Source: Glandiceps talaboti
Taxonomy: Eukaryota > Hemichordata > Enteropneusta > Spengelidae
DNA: 64,000 nucleotides
Direction: 5' to 3'
Assembly: GCF_964340395.1 (NCBI RefSeq)
Contig: NC_135552.1
Coordinates: forward strand, 12,118,194 to 12,182,193
Made by a program: the position numbers and the translations under genes. The notes below the pieces were generated by a model, which saw nothing but the letters and a program-made list of their open reading frames with translations, was not told the DNA's origin and ran no database searches. Below are positions 25,404 through 39,477 of the stretch, piece by piece. The first letter of the stretch is position 1. Each line of letters starts with the position of its first letter.

Positions 25404-25524
25404 TCACCCAAAATCTCCAACATGTATTCGGATTCCTACTTCAGGTTTCTTATTTTTCTTTTTGCCACCATCTTTATCACCTCCACTATTTATGTCTTCA
25501 TTTCTAGCTCGGTTTTCTTTTCTT
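25404..25524 (-). CDS. USP40: USP40 terminal exon (residues 1167-1206, stop)
   Basis: Basic linker (GGDKDGGKKKNKKPEVG), then GIRIHVGDFG and a TGA stop at 25404-25406. The short IHVG-F ending is shared with human USP40, which fixes this as the true C-terminus. Confidence 0.94.
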
Positions 25525-26324
25525 CTGTTCAGGAATAAAAAATATATGTAGACAACTAAAACATTAAGAATTGCAAAATCCAACCCCTGTTCAATTTTCG
25601 CTTGTAGAAAGAGGAATATTTATTATGGCAAAAGAGCATACAACCTCAAAAATTGTTGCTATGCACCCCCCCCCCTCCCCTCCCAAGTTACGTTTAGACA
25701 AGATAAAGTTATTATGATGTAATTATTCCTGAACATTTTATGCAAAAAGTAGTGAAATTCTTGCAATTTCAAATAACATTCATTCTATAGCTGAACCTCC
25801 CACTAAACCATACAAATACAACTTAAAGATGAACGGTTGCAATATAATACCATTATTCAACAATTAAAATGCCCAAAATAATCAAGGCTGTCATAAATGA
25901 TCAATCATACAGATTATTTATTAAAATATATCATAATCTTACAATTCTGATAATTCTTGATCCTACTACACTGATACAGCTTAAAGATTAACAGCAGATA
26001 ACAAAAATCAAATTCAGAAATATAGAGCTATTATTAGGAGTAACTTTGGAACACTTTACATTGGTACCTTTTGTAAATTCTATGTTTGATAAATCAAAAG
26101 TTACATGGGAAAGCACTGTCTACCTTTTCTTTCTGTCTTCGGCTTCTTGTCTTAATCTATCCTTACCAAGGTCATCTTCTGCAGTACTGAAATCATCCAG
26201 CTTTGCTGACTCAAATTGTAAGGCCTGAACAGGGAGGGGTAAAGCAAAGAAGTCCCACCAATCAATCAATCAATCGATAAATCTATTATTTAAATAGTCG
26301 ATCAATCAATTATCAATCATTTAG

Positions 26325-26361
<37 letters not shown>

Positions 26362-28337
26362 TAATCAATCATCAATCATTTAGTCAATCAATCAATCAAT
26401 CAATCAATCAATTAATTAATCAATCAACTAATTCATTCAATTAATCACTTATTCAACCAACAAACTAACCACTTACTCTACCAATCACTTACGTGACCAA
26501 TCAACCAAATAATAAATAATTTACTACCAAATTAAACAATCAGTCAATTTATCAATCGATTCAGATCAATCAATCAATCAATTGGTTGAACAATCAATCA
26601 ATCAATCAAATCAATCCCTTTTTGACATTTCTGGTGATGGAAACCATTACTACTTCCATTATAAAACATATACTTTATCTACTTTATTCTTCTTGTCCTT
26701 TTTTCTTAGATTACAGACATTTAGTTTAGTTTAGTATAGTTTAGTTTAGTTTAGTTTAGTTTAGTATAGTTTAGTTTAGTTTAGTTTAGTTTAGTTTAGT
26801 TTAGTTTAGTTTAGTTTAGTTTAGTTTAGTTTAGTTTAGTTTAGTTTAGTTTAGTTTAGTTTAGTTTAGTTTAGTTTAGTTTAGTTTAGTTTAGTTTAGT
26901 TTAGTTTAGTTTAGTTTAGTTTAGTTTAGTTTAGTTTAGTTTAGTTTAGTATAGTTTAGTTTAGTTTAGTTTAGTTTAGTTTAGTTTAGTTTAGTTTAGT
27001 TTAGTTTAGTTTAGTTTAGTTTAGTTTAGTTTAGTTTAGTTTAGTTTAGTTTAGTTTAGTTTAGTTTAGTATAGTTTAGTTTAGTTTAGTTTAGTTTTAT
27101 AATAGTCATGGGTACTTGACCTGATCACTTCTTCATTGTCAAAGTAAACAATAACTATGCCATTTTAGTATTCAAACCCCTCCCCTTTACCACAGCATTT
27201 GAAGATGAATACTACGAGATGCCAATGACTTTCCCCTCCCAATTTTATCAATATTTTCACATCTTTAAAATAATTTTCCATCCATCATATATATCATCCT
27301 AGTTAAAGAACTTTGTAATTCTAAGGCATGGACCATCACCCTCAATTTCACACAAGGGTCTTATTGCCCTTGGCTTCATATCCTTGATTTTTAAGTTTTC
27401 TAAAACTTGTTCCTCAAGATGATAAATGTTTACTATGACGTTGTCTATATATCAACTTTGCTAATTAATATTTGAGACTAAAAAGTTAATAATGGTCATC
27501 TTATTTACATATCTTCTTTTTTTGTTTGTATCTGATAAAATAAACAATTTAATATCGTTCAATAAAACATGAAAAAGATGAAAAACAATTAAAATCCACT
27601 GAGATCCTTGGAACATAGATTTCATGCATTATTTGTGGGCGTGAGATTCAAGGTAAAGTCCATCCAATAAGTTAAACAAATATTGTTATTTATATACACT
27701 ACATTACATTATAGAGTCACTTCTGTTTCAACACTGAATCAGGGCCTTTCTTCTTTTGTAAAAGTTGTTTGTTAAACATGTGTATTGATATAGGTTTATC
27801 TGAATAGGCAGCATTAATGAGTTGATTATATAGAAAACATCAAAGGAATTCAGATCTCCAAGGTTACTACCAAGGCAACAATTAATCGCATTACATTTTT
27901 CAAAATTTACTTGTTCTTATATGTTACGTGTTTGTGATTGTAATTCATACTCCAAATATTTGTTTAAATTGTATACTGTGAAATAGGCAATCGTGTTGCC
28001 CAGGTTATGAAGTGGGTATTGTAAGATTTGCCCAGTACATGAAATGTGTATATTTTATAGGACACACACAAAAAAGAATAAGAATCAAACAATTTTATTA
28101 TCATGTATTTACAAACTCATCACTTCACAATTTTTATTTTATTATAATTTCAGTATAGCTTGTGATTTTAATAAAATCGATAAACAACACCCTAGTTCAA
28201 AACTCTTGCCCCCAAAATTTAATTTGGCCCTTTTAGATCATAATCTATACTATCATTTGCATAAGGTTGACCATTCCATGAACTGGGCAAAGTTACGTGC
28301 ACATTTCATGAATTGGGCAGTTCCACAGATTGGGTGT

Positions 28338-28403
<66 letters not shown>

Positions 28404-31400
28404 GCGAACACAGTTTCAAAATAGTATTTCTGCAAACTTTATTTTTGTCTACCATCCAGGGACTGTACAGCCAATGGAAGCCACTGGTGTGAAGATAATA
28501 GAGTGTGATGCAATGACAATGTTCTATCATCATGACAATACCCTTGGGGGACTAGCCTAGAATCCAGGAGAATGGGGATTCTGAATTTTGATGATGGGAA
28601 ATAACGAATTCAAAAACCCCATTTGCATGGATTGCAAGCTAATTGGGGACTGACAATCAAGGACAAGTTTGGAATTGATGCATCCATATACAAAACAAGT
28701 AAATACATATACAACTCCATGTCGAACTCCCCCCCCCCCCCCATACATACATACATATGTATATTTTGATGGCTAGTACGCACACTTCTTGTGTGTTCAG
28801 TACATCAAACTTTGACACTAGGCATTACAGCATGACTAGGTCCTAATGGTGTAAGACATACAGTGTGAAGAGGGCCTTGAGATATTTACTGTATCTCTGA
28901 ACAGTTTGTTAGCTTTTATACAAACCAAGGCCATATGCTAATTCTAGTAAAACACAGCCCAACAAGAAGGTCTTTGTGAAGCCATTTTACAGCTTGGCAT
29001 GCATATACAGCTGTCTTCAAGACATACATGGGTGACAAATATAACCAAACTGCTTTCCTTCAAACTGAGTTGTGATTTTCCCCCTCATTCCCCCTCATAC
29101 TCATTGTGATCTCTTTACAATACCTATTACGTCTCAAAGCATGTCATGAAACTTTCTATTAGCAGTATATGATTCAATTCATCACAGTATAAAAGTTTAA
29201 TTGTAAAAACATCAAATCTTCAGGAAACAGGATATTTTGTTGTTTTTTTAACACCCATGCATATCTTACACCAACACATCACAGAGTAGCCATATTAGTA
29301 ATTGATGATAAACAAAACAATGAAAAGTGTGTCATATTTATTTTAGATTTTATGGGTGAAGTGACTTCATTTCACCATACAAACATCATCAATTTCAATA
29401 TTAGATTTTTTGGATTTTTTTTTCTTCTCTTTTTGCCAGAGTTTAGTGTTTTCTGGCAAATTTCCAGACTGTGTAATGACCTAATACTGTACTGCTGTGA
29501 GAGTATGTACTTGTGGTACATTGACAAGTTTTCAGCCCCCTGATGGTCATTGACCTTTGACCTCCAATGCTGACATATGCCTTAATTGACACATAGAGTA
29601 AGGAAATGCATAAACCATACAAGTATTTGTGTATGTATGTCACATAATTAAAGTGAAACTGATTGTTATTTGTTTTGATATCTTGACTGTCCACAATACA
29701 AATGTGTAAGTAAACCACACTCATTGCAATATGATTACAGTTTATGCAAACGATTCATTAATATGCAAAGATGCTGAATATCTTTATATAAGAGGTTTCA
29801 TGCAAATAGAGTTATTAATATGCAAAAATACTCGATGATCTTTTAATGTAAGAGGACATGCAAAATAATTCATTAATATGCAAAACTCTGAATCTCCTAC
29901 TAAGGTGAGCAGTTTCATGCAAATTGTTCATGCATGCAAATACTTTGAATGTCCATAAACTGATGCATGGTTAAATAAAAAATATAAGCAAACACTGGGA
30001 ATGTTTGTATTATGATGCAAGGACGGGTTTAAGCAAAGTGGTTCATTAATATTCAAAAACTGTGAAAGCCCATATAATAACTTTGGTTTATGCAAAGTTC
30101 CTCATTAATAATATGCAAACACTGTGAATGTCCATATCATGATGCAAAGATTCATGCAAAGTGACTCTTTTAACATGCAGCACTGTGAATGTCCATAGTA
30201 TAATTTCAGGGCTTATGCAAAGTGACTCTTTTATATGCAAACATTTACAATGTCTATGAAAGTGTATGCAAACTAACTCATTAATATGTTAACACATATA
30301 TAACCACGTTCTCAACAACATCAAATGGATATTCATAATATCTAACTGGAAATAACAATCGATTTTTCTGACATAACTCTGTGATTTGCATCACGAGAGT
30401 ATCTTCGTAGATTGAACAATCTGTCGGTGTGGGCAGATGTGGATATTGATTAAAAAGGTATTTGTATATTATATAATGCACCATGCAGAAGACATTTAGA
30501 ACAAATATATGGAATATATACTCTGATCAATCTATGTCACGACAAAGTGCGTCTACGTTACAACAATCTGTGTCTACGTCACTGGTTCTGCTGTGTTTGA
30601 AATCTGAGTCAAAATATTTAAAATTACCAATACTTTCCATGACTTTTCTTTGATATTACTAGTGTTGGTATAATTATGTTATTCTCTAATATTTTTCTTC
30701 ATTCAGCCGGAAAATACTGGTGAGCTAAGGGTTTGTCACTACGAGTCTAGGAACACGTAGTGACAAGAGGCCCCTTAGGTCACGAGTATTTTCCGGCTGA
30801 ATGAAGAAAAATATTGGACAATAACATCTAATTATTCTACATGTTATTAATATTACTATTAATATTATTATAATTATTGTATATTAATATCGCTGTTTTT
30901 CCATATTGAAAACACTATTTTTTCTTTCTATTTCACAATCAATGTTTTATTTCTTGTATTTTGGTGTCACTGTTTTTGTCCTCATGACAAATCTATCATT
31001 CTAATATCTTCTGTACTCCTGATCTGTTTAACATGGACTATAAAGTCATAGCAAAAGTTACAACCCTGTTTGTTAATTCATTCCTCACCTTAATGCCAAT
31101 GGTATCTCCATCCTTCAGATAGTAGGGTGCTTGTCGTAAATTGATCTTTGGTCCACTTCCACCCTTCTTTTTACCCCTTGTCTGTCTTCCTTTGCCAGCC
31201 TGTAAACGAAAATAATGAAGACAATATGAATGTCTACATTTGAGGATTTGAATACATGTAATCACAAAAAATTTGAAGACATTTCAAATTAAGTTAAACA
31301 TTTTGTCTTTAACCGGAACGCATCAATGTGAACTAATCATCAAAAGTTGCAAAAAAATTATATTTCAACATCACATTTTTGGTATTTTAAATATCACTTT

Positions 31401-34400
31401 TTAAAATATTTTAACATTATTTATCAAGCACTGCACAAAGTAAGGAGCTTCACACCTCTTGAAACAATTGCTTCATTGTTTTACTCTAAATTCACATAGC
31501 AGGACATTTATGTATAATACAATACCTTCCTTTCCTAACACCACAGCTCTACACTGCAAAACAACAACTCATATTTCTTATGATGTATACTTTCCCTGTT
31601 TATTTTAATTTTATTTTTTTACAATCTTTAAGGCTATATTTATTGATAATCCCTAACCCTAACTTTACACTTTTATAGATATTTGTACTGACTACCGACA
31701 TAAAACTGTAACATATACAGCATTGTTCTGCACTGATAAGGCTTCACAAATCACAGTTTGAAAGGGGTGGCATGGCTCGTCCACACAGGCTAACCTTCAC
31801 ATCATGATATAAACCAATTGACAGATTTTATCAACACTTGTCTTTTAGAATTTATAGATTTGAACACAGATATTTGTAAAATTGCTTAATGTAGTGAAAA
31901 TGTCATCACCAATTTCTGTTTATAATAAGTTATACATTTGAACACAATTTACTTGTAAAATTGTTTAATGTAGTGAAAACGCCATCACCAATTTCTGTTT
32001 ATAATAATTTATACATTTGAACACAATTTACTTGTAAAATTGTTTAATGTAGTGAAAACGCCATCACCAATTTCTGTTTATAATAATTTATACATTTGAA
32101 CAGATATTTGTGAATTACCAAATATACATCATCATTACATGTGCAGCAAGATCTGTTTATAATAATTTCTAGATGTCATCCCATGTAGTCATAAAATTGC
32201 TTAACATAGTGAGCACACATAACCAGCAAGATGACCTATCCACATATCAATTATAAGATATGACAACATGTGTTTCTGACATGTTTAAATCTTAGGTCTC
32301 TACATATCTCAATTACTATAGGCAGCTATATATTCAAATTACAATTCTGTCTCAGTCTCTTGTAACCCCCACTTTCATTGGTTAACATTCACCTAAAATA
32401 CATATGCACTTCCGTTTCTCAGCTTATGGCAATTGGTGTTTGAACTCGATGAACTTGTGTCTGTAAACTCCCTAGGTTAGTAATGACTTGAAAAGAAATT
32501 CGGACTAAGCCCTGGGTCATTTAGAAAAAGTGTCCATTAACACATACAGAGAACATGGTATTTCTATCAAATATGCAACAAACAAATATACAAGGGAAAC
32601 AACTGTTAATACTTGAAGTTCCTTGGTCAAACACTGTTGTACAGTGAGCTAACAAAGCTAATTCTGTGTGACATCAAAGGAGAACATAGTTCTTTGTGAT
32701 TGTTTACACTATAAACTATACCCTTTGTATATAGGGCTGTCCCTTCTCATGAACTCTCAATGGTAAGTTCACTGACCTGCATTGACCGCTGTCAAGCTAA
32801 GGTGAAGATTTCAATAACGGAACAGTTTTATACAACTACCTAAACTATCCAAGATGTCAAACTATTACGATGAAAATTTCAATAACGGTACAGTTTCACA
32901 GAACTAATGTAACTATCTATTTTGACTGTTGGAAAACTATGCTGACGATTTCAGTAACTGAAGCTCCTACACAGACATGACACATGTGACCTTCTCATGT
33001 CAGCTTGCATCATCTTCAATTACATGTGGACACAATCTAAACCTACTGTACAACTCAATATCAAGAAATACTTAACATTAAGAACTGTTAATATATGGAA
33101 CAGTCTACCAGAAAACGTTGTCAATGCACCAGCTGTTAATTAATTGAAGAATGAGTATGATGCTCTGCCGACACATATGATGAACTAAAGGGATTTTTAT
33201 TATCCACGGATACCTTATCCCTCAAATGAACTGAACTGAACCAATTTTATGGAATTATAAGTATCTATTTTGACAACTGGGTAGCTATTTAAATTGTAGA
33301 TTTCAATAGCTATAGTATCACCATTTTATCGTCAGTTAAGTTTTGGTAGAAAGCTTTTGTTAATGCTTTCAATGTTTGCAATTGTGTGAAATTGGTTTTA
33401 AATTTTTTTCATCAGTAAAGTTTCTTTCTGATGTCCATCATCGAGGGCATGGTTTCTTGGAAACTGTTTTTGGGTCAGTTTAAAGAAATCTAGGATCTGT
33501 CAGGTTATGAAAACCAGAATTAAATATCCCTTATCAGAATATTACGACTGTGTTTGACTACCAAATGGATGAATTTTTCAATGACAATATCCAGAAACAT
33601 GTTTCACAAAACTACAAACTACACTGTAATTCAATATACACACACTTACATGTGGATTGCTGGCAACATCTTGTATCACCAACCATTCATATTTCTCTCT
33701 GATGTGCTTAGCTATCTTGATATGTTCCACAGGTAAAACGAGCCTATCAGCTATCATCTGTTTCAGATAGAGTGGTGTTGCACCTTTACTAGTATCCCAC
33801 ATCAACTCTTCCTCAGCTGTATAATTTCTCGTGTCTGGTATCCGCTTACAGATATTCAGGACAACAAAATTTTGACTGTTAAAGTAATCAAATGAAAGTG
33901 TGAATGTGGATTTTGGCTTGAAGACAGATAATTTCTTCATGGTTAAACCCCTTATGTGTGAATACCACAGTTTGGGATTAGTGCCGTAAAACTGTTTTCC
34001 ACATTCAAAGTCTAATCCTGGCCGTTAAAGGCCCATATTTCAATCCCAGGTTTTCACATTAGTACTTTATCAGTAGAGACATAAGGATTACATAGGACCA
34101 CTCTTTGGTTCAACTTTTTCTAGAACTGTTTGCCAGACCCAATTTTAATCATTTTTATTCTTTTGTTCAAGAATAACTTTTTCAGCCAGACACATCTTTT
34201 CACATCTACATTTTAATCCTAATCTGAACTGGGTCTTTATACAACAGAATGAAAGTGACACAAGCTTTGGATAAGTTGAAATCTTAAATTGTCTAATATT
34301 GAGACAGATTCTTGGCATATATTATATACTTTTACACTTCACAACAACTTACCTGAGATTTTCTTCCTGTGGTAATACTTGAACACATAGCATGTTACCA

Positions 34401-37400
34401 TTGGTCAATTTATGTCTCCTGTGTAAACAAAATCAAAAATATTTTAGAAAATCCAAACAGCAACATTTCGATTTTTTCTTTAAAGTGACCATGTGGATAA
34501 GATGGGGGTATTTATTTTGGATTTTTAATTTATAAATAAGATTACTATGGCTTCTTATTTGAAAAATCAATGTGAAAAAACCTGTGCCAAGTCTGTGTTT
34601 GTACATGAACTCAATAAATTACAAAATATTATTAAATAAATGTGTGAAATCTTTGTTTTTGTAGACTACATACGATAACAGATATTGTAACACATACTAA
34701 AATTGTTTTATAAATAAAAATCCAAAATAAATACCCAACTCTCATCCCCATGGTCACTTGAAAGGGCTAATTTTCAATCCCAAGTCAGTGTCTCAACACT
34801 TCCAACGTGTATCATGCCAACATTTTTATGAATACAGTTCCCCAAAATGCAACTAATTTGAAAAATACAGTGACAGATTTCTTTCCTGTATATTCATAAT
34901 ACCATAGTCCAACATTAGGAGATAAAAACATTTGTGTAATACTCTCTAAAACAGCAGTTTCATATGTGCTGTGTGAGTTCTCAGAATGTGCTACATGGTT
35001 AAAGTCATCTAGCATAATGAACGTCATCTTAATCCGACCCCTTTTTATATGTAGAGTATTACGGAGATGCAGAGAAATATGGAGAAGATGCTTTTTTTTT
35101 CTTTTTTTTATCGACCGATCAACCCATAGTTGCCATGAAAAAGTAATGAGCAACATAAACTAAGATAGGGTCACTCTAATAGAATGGCTGATTATTCCCC
35201 ACAGCATGCAGGATTTGGATTTACCCTCTACAGGTAATTCTTTGGGTCTAGTTCATGTAAAAGACAATGGTCACTGCAGGATTAGGGTCAATTAAATGGT
35301 TACTTGTTCTGAATACCTGGCACAATGTTTAGGGAACCCAGGTAACAAAGGAGAGAAAGCTGCATAAACTTCCATAACTCGTACTATGGATTTGATAGGG
35401 AGCCACTGTAAACTGACTGGGGAAACTCTAGTAGATTACACCATGGAGTGGTAGTCACATTTAACATAAAATGTGGTATCGGTAACCCTGGTGAAATGAC
35501 TGGCGAACTTACTGGTAGGTAATTTTACTTACTTCTGCTACCCTTAACAAAAAGACTGATACTGGAACTCTTATTAAAATGATAGAACTGAGGTAGATTT
35601 GACCTGTTTATCCCTAATCCTGACATACCCATTATCTTTTATAATTTGACATGGCCTTGACCTGAAGAGTTACTGCCAACAAAGGTACAAAACCAAAGTA
35701 AAACACCTGATCAGGTACATTTTACCCACTTTAACACTGCCTCTGACAAAATCACGAGTAGGGAACTCATAGTAAAATGGCAGCAGAACTCAAGTTGATT
35801 TTACCCACTTTCCACCCATAACAAAAATACTGGTAGGGAACACCAGTAAAACGACAGGGGAACTTAGATAGATTTGACCTAGATAAATAAATACAAAGAG
35901 TGTCAGGACAGAGAGATTGTGATAATTATGATGTCATCACCAGAAATTTTCCTGTAAACCCTTGCAGGAAATGCCCAACATATGTCAAATGCAGTAGCAC
36001 TTCTTTACAAGATTTCAAAGTTGAATAAGTTACCATGGTGCTATTAGTATCACCCAAAATCATATTAAAGTCAGCTGACATGATAGCAGTAAAAGGTTAC
36101 CTACACCTACATACTCTACTGTGAACTCTATAAGATTACCTACACCTACATACTCTACTGTGAACTCTATAAGATTACCTACACCTACATACTCTACTTT
36201 GAACTCTATAAGATTACCTACACCTACATACTCTACTGTGAACTCTATAAGATTACCTACACCTACATACTCTACTGTGAACTCTATAAGATTACCTACA
36301 CCTACATACTCTACTGTGAACTCTATAAGATTACCTACACCTACATACTCTACTGTGAACTCTATAAGATTACCTACACCTACATACTCTACTGTGAACT
36401 CTATAAGATTACCTACACCTACATACTCTACTGTGAACTCTATAAGATTACCTACACCTACATACTCTACTGTGAACTCTATAAGATTACCTACACCTAC
36501 ATACTCTACTGTGAACTCTATAAGATTACCTACACCTACATACTCTACTGTGAACTCTATAAGATTACCTAATAATAATAATAATATTTATTTCTTAAAA
36601 AGTAAACGCTTTCCATATAAAAACATCTCAAAGCGCCTTACATTGCTACAACAAAAAGGCAATAAAAAGATGTAAAACAGTGGTGGAATCAGGCAGTAAT
36701 AAAATAGTCATTCAATAAAAAGGTATGTTTTAAGATTTGACTTAAAAACACTACACCTACACCTACATACCCTACTTTGAACTCTATAAGATTACCCACA
36801 CCTACATACTCTACTTTGAACTCTATAAGATTACCTACACCTACATACTCTACTTTGAACTCTATAAGATTACCTACACCTACATACTCTACTTTGAACT
36901 CTATAAGATTACCTACACCTACATACTCTACTGTGAACTCTATAAGATTACCTACACCTACATACTCTACTGTGAACTCTATAAGATTACCTAATAATAA
37001 TAATAATATTTATTTCTTAAAAAGTAAACGCTTTCCATATAAAAACATCTCAAAGCGCCTTACATTGCTACAACAAAAAGGCAATAAAAAGATGTAAAAC
37101 AGTGGTGGAATCAGGCAGTAATAAAATAGTCATTCAATAAAAAGGTATGTTTTAAGATTTGACTTAAAAACACTACACCTACACCTACATACCCTACTTT
37201 GAACTCTATAAGATTACCCACACCTACATACTCTACTTTGAACTCTATAAGATTACCTACACCTACATACTCTACTTTGAACTCTATAAGATTACCTACA
37301 CCTACATACTCTACTTTGAACTCTATAAGATTACCCACACCTACATACTCTACTTTGAACTCTATAAGATACCTACACCTACATACTCTACTTTGAACTC

Positions 37401-39407
37401 TATAAGATTACCTACACCTACATACTCTACTTTGAACTCTATAAGATTACCTACACCTACATACTCTACTGTGAACTCTATAAGATTACCTACACCTACA
37501 TACTCTACTGTGAACTCTATAAGATTACCTACACCTACATACTCTACTGTGAACTCTATACACATTAAACTATCTAGTATTATTGTGATAGTGTTTATTA
37601 AAATGTCACCTAAGTAGTCATCCATATCACTCTAAATACATCATCTGAAAATGAGTTAGGCTTTAGAAATACAGACAAGTGTTAATATGAGATGTGAGAA
37701 TTGATATGCAATATCAATTGGCAAGGTGACATGATACAAACTACCTGTCATGTCTGAATCCATTAAAACCAAATTATGTGGGTTTTAATAGTTCCAATAA
37801 TTTATTTCTCTCCATTAACCTTAAAGATGAATATTATTATCTAAACATGACATGAAATGGTTCTGATTTCACATTAAAAATAAAATCATAAATGCATTCA
37901 ATTTTCCATAATGATGACATTGTGTTGTGAGCATTAGTTGTAATCAGTGGGTAATGGCTGATAGGTGCGGCACTATAAATTGTATCTTAAAGACTACATT
38001 ACATACTGTTAATTATGACATGAGAATTACAACCTCAACATCGATCTTATTCTAAGAATTGGACAGTTATCAATATTTGGGGATTTAGGTTTCAAAATGT
38101 CAACAAAGCTGCACAGTGTCTTTTACGTAGATCCATATCATGTGGGAGAGTAGTGGCAAGAGTTACTATTTGTACATGGCTCACACACAAAAAATAGTGT
38201 AAACTCTGATAGAAGTGGACTTGATCTGAAATGGCTAATGATTGTGAGTAAAACAAAGAGATTTGTATTTTGTAAACAAGAAAAGAACACCCACCTCCTC
38301 CTCCTTTCCCACCACCTCCCCCCCCACACACACACACACACCCTTTTCTTAAAAGGATTTGCAAGTACAGCCTTTCCTACCACAAAATATTTAGATTAGA
38401 CAAGTTTACAGTTTTGCTAAATTCAGCTTTAGGTACACTATTATAAACTGCCATACCTGTTGCATATCTGAGTTAATACCATGTTGCCCCTGACAACCAA
38501 TATGATGACCTGGTTTGAATGTGATTACAAGCGTGAATTTATTTGTGAAATAAGAGACAAGGATACAGCTGTTCATATGTAAGTCATCACCACAAAGGGA
38601 AAGATGGTATTAGTAGGAAATACAACTCAATAATAATACACCTCTGTATATATGATCCTTTACTGGAAATAACATTATAGTGGCCATATGGATGACGATT
38701 GGGTATTTATTTTGGATTTTGATTTATAAAACAATTTTGGCTTCTCACTTGAAAAATTAATCTGAAATAACACTGAACAAGTCTGTGTTTGTAAGTCATT
38801 ATCTTGCAAAACATGTACTAAAAAAATTGTTATTGTACGTACAATAACAAACATTTTACACAAACAAGGACTTGACATATGTTGTTTCACACTGACCTTT
38901 CAAGTAGGACACCATGATAAAATTGTTTTATAAATTAAAAATCCCAAATAAATACCCAATACTCACCCATATGGCCACTTTAACAGTAACTGTTATAATA
39001 ATTCACTTACTTCAGCGTTTGATCCATATTTCTTAATATCCTTGTTGGGTTATGATTTTCAATCACTCTTAGACGTAAAAAATTGATAGTAGGTACGGAA
39101 ATTTCCATCATCTGTGGCAAAGTCAGTACTTGCATTTTCAGATCTTCCAATGTGGCATCTTTTGAAATTTCTATTTCTCCTATTTGTACTGGTTGATTTG
39201 TACTGTTACCTCCATCAGTAGTACTAGAGGCACTACCAGACATTAACCCTGCAAGACAGTCATAATAGTTGATAACATTGACACATTTCATGGTATCTGA
39301 TTCACAGGTGATAGCCTGACTGGCTATAATCAAGTGTGCATCTATAATAGCCATGCCAGGCAGATTACCACGCACGCACACATGCATGCAAGCACACACG
39401 CACACAC

Positions 39408-39477
<70 letters not shown>

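Larger units (their letters stand above)
36095..37560 (+). repeat. 39-bp minisatellite with embedded insert
   Basis: About 28 copies in three blocks (36095-36570, 36752-36992, 37174-37560). The unit is ATTACCTACACCTACATACT followed by CTACTGTGAACTCTATAAG, with a G/T variant at CTACT[GT]TGAA. Because 39 is a multiple of three, frames stay open on both strands (NSIRLPTPTYSTV). Blocks are separated by two near-identical inserts, giving a 422-bp higher-order repeat. Confidence 0.95.

Noticed and set aside
26717-27096. Interstitial telomere-like repeat
   Set aside because: The unit is TTTAG; it lacks the GG of TTAGGG or TTAGG and lies inside a gene.
28044-28403. 119-codon ORF ending in an IYIYIY run
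   Set aside because: The tail is the translated TA microsatellite and the rest has no protein-like features.
36121-36675. 184-codon ORF of NSIRLPTPTYSTV repeats
   Set aside because: Frame is open only because the 39-bp unit is a multiple of three; the opposite strand is open too. It lies in a USP40 intron.
36095-37560. CRISPR-like regular array
   Set aside because: Units are directly abutting with no unique spacers, in an animal gene intron. Same reasoning for the 63-bp and 38-bp arrays.
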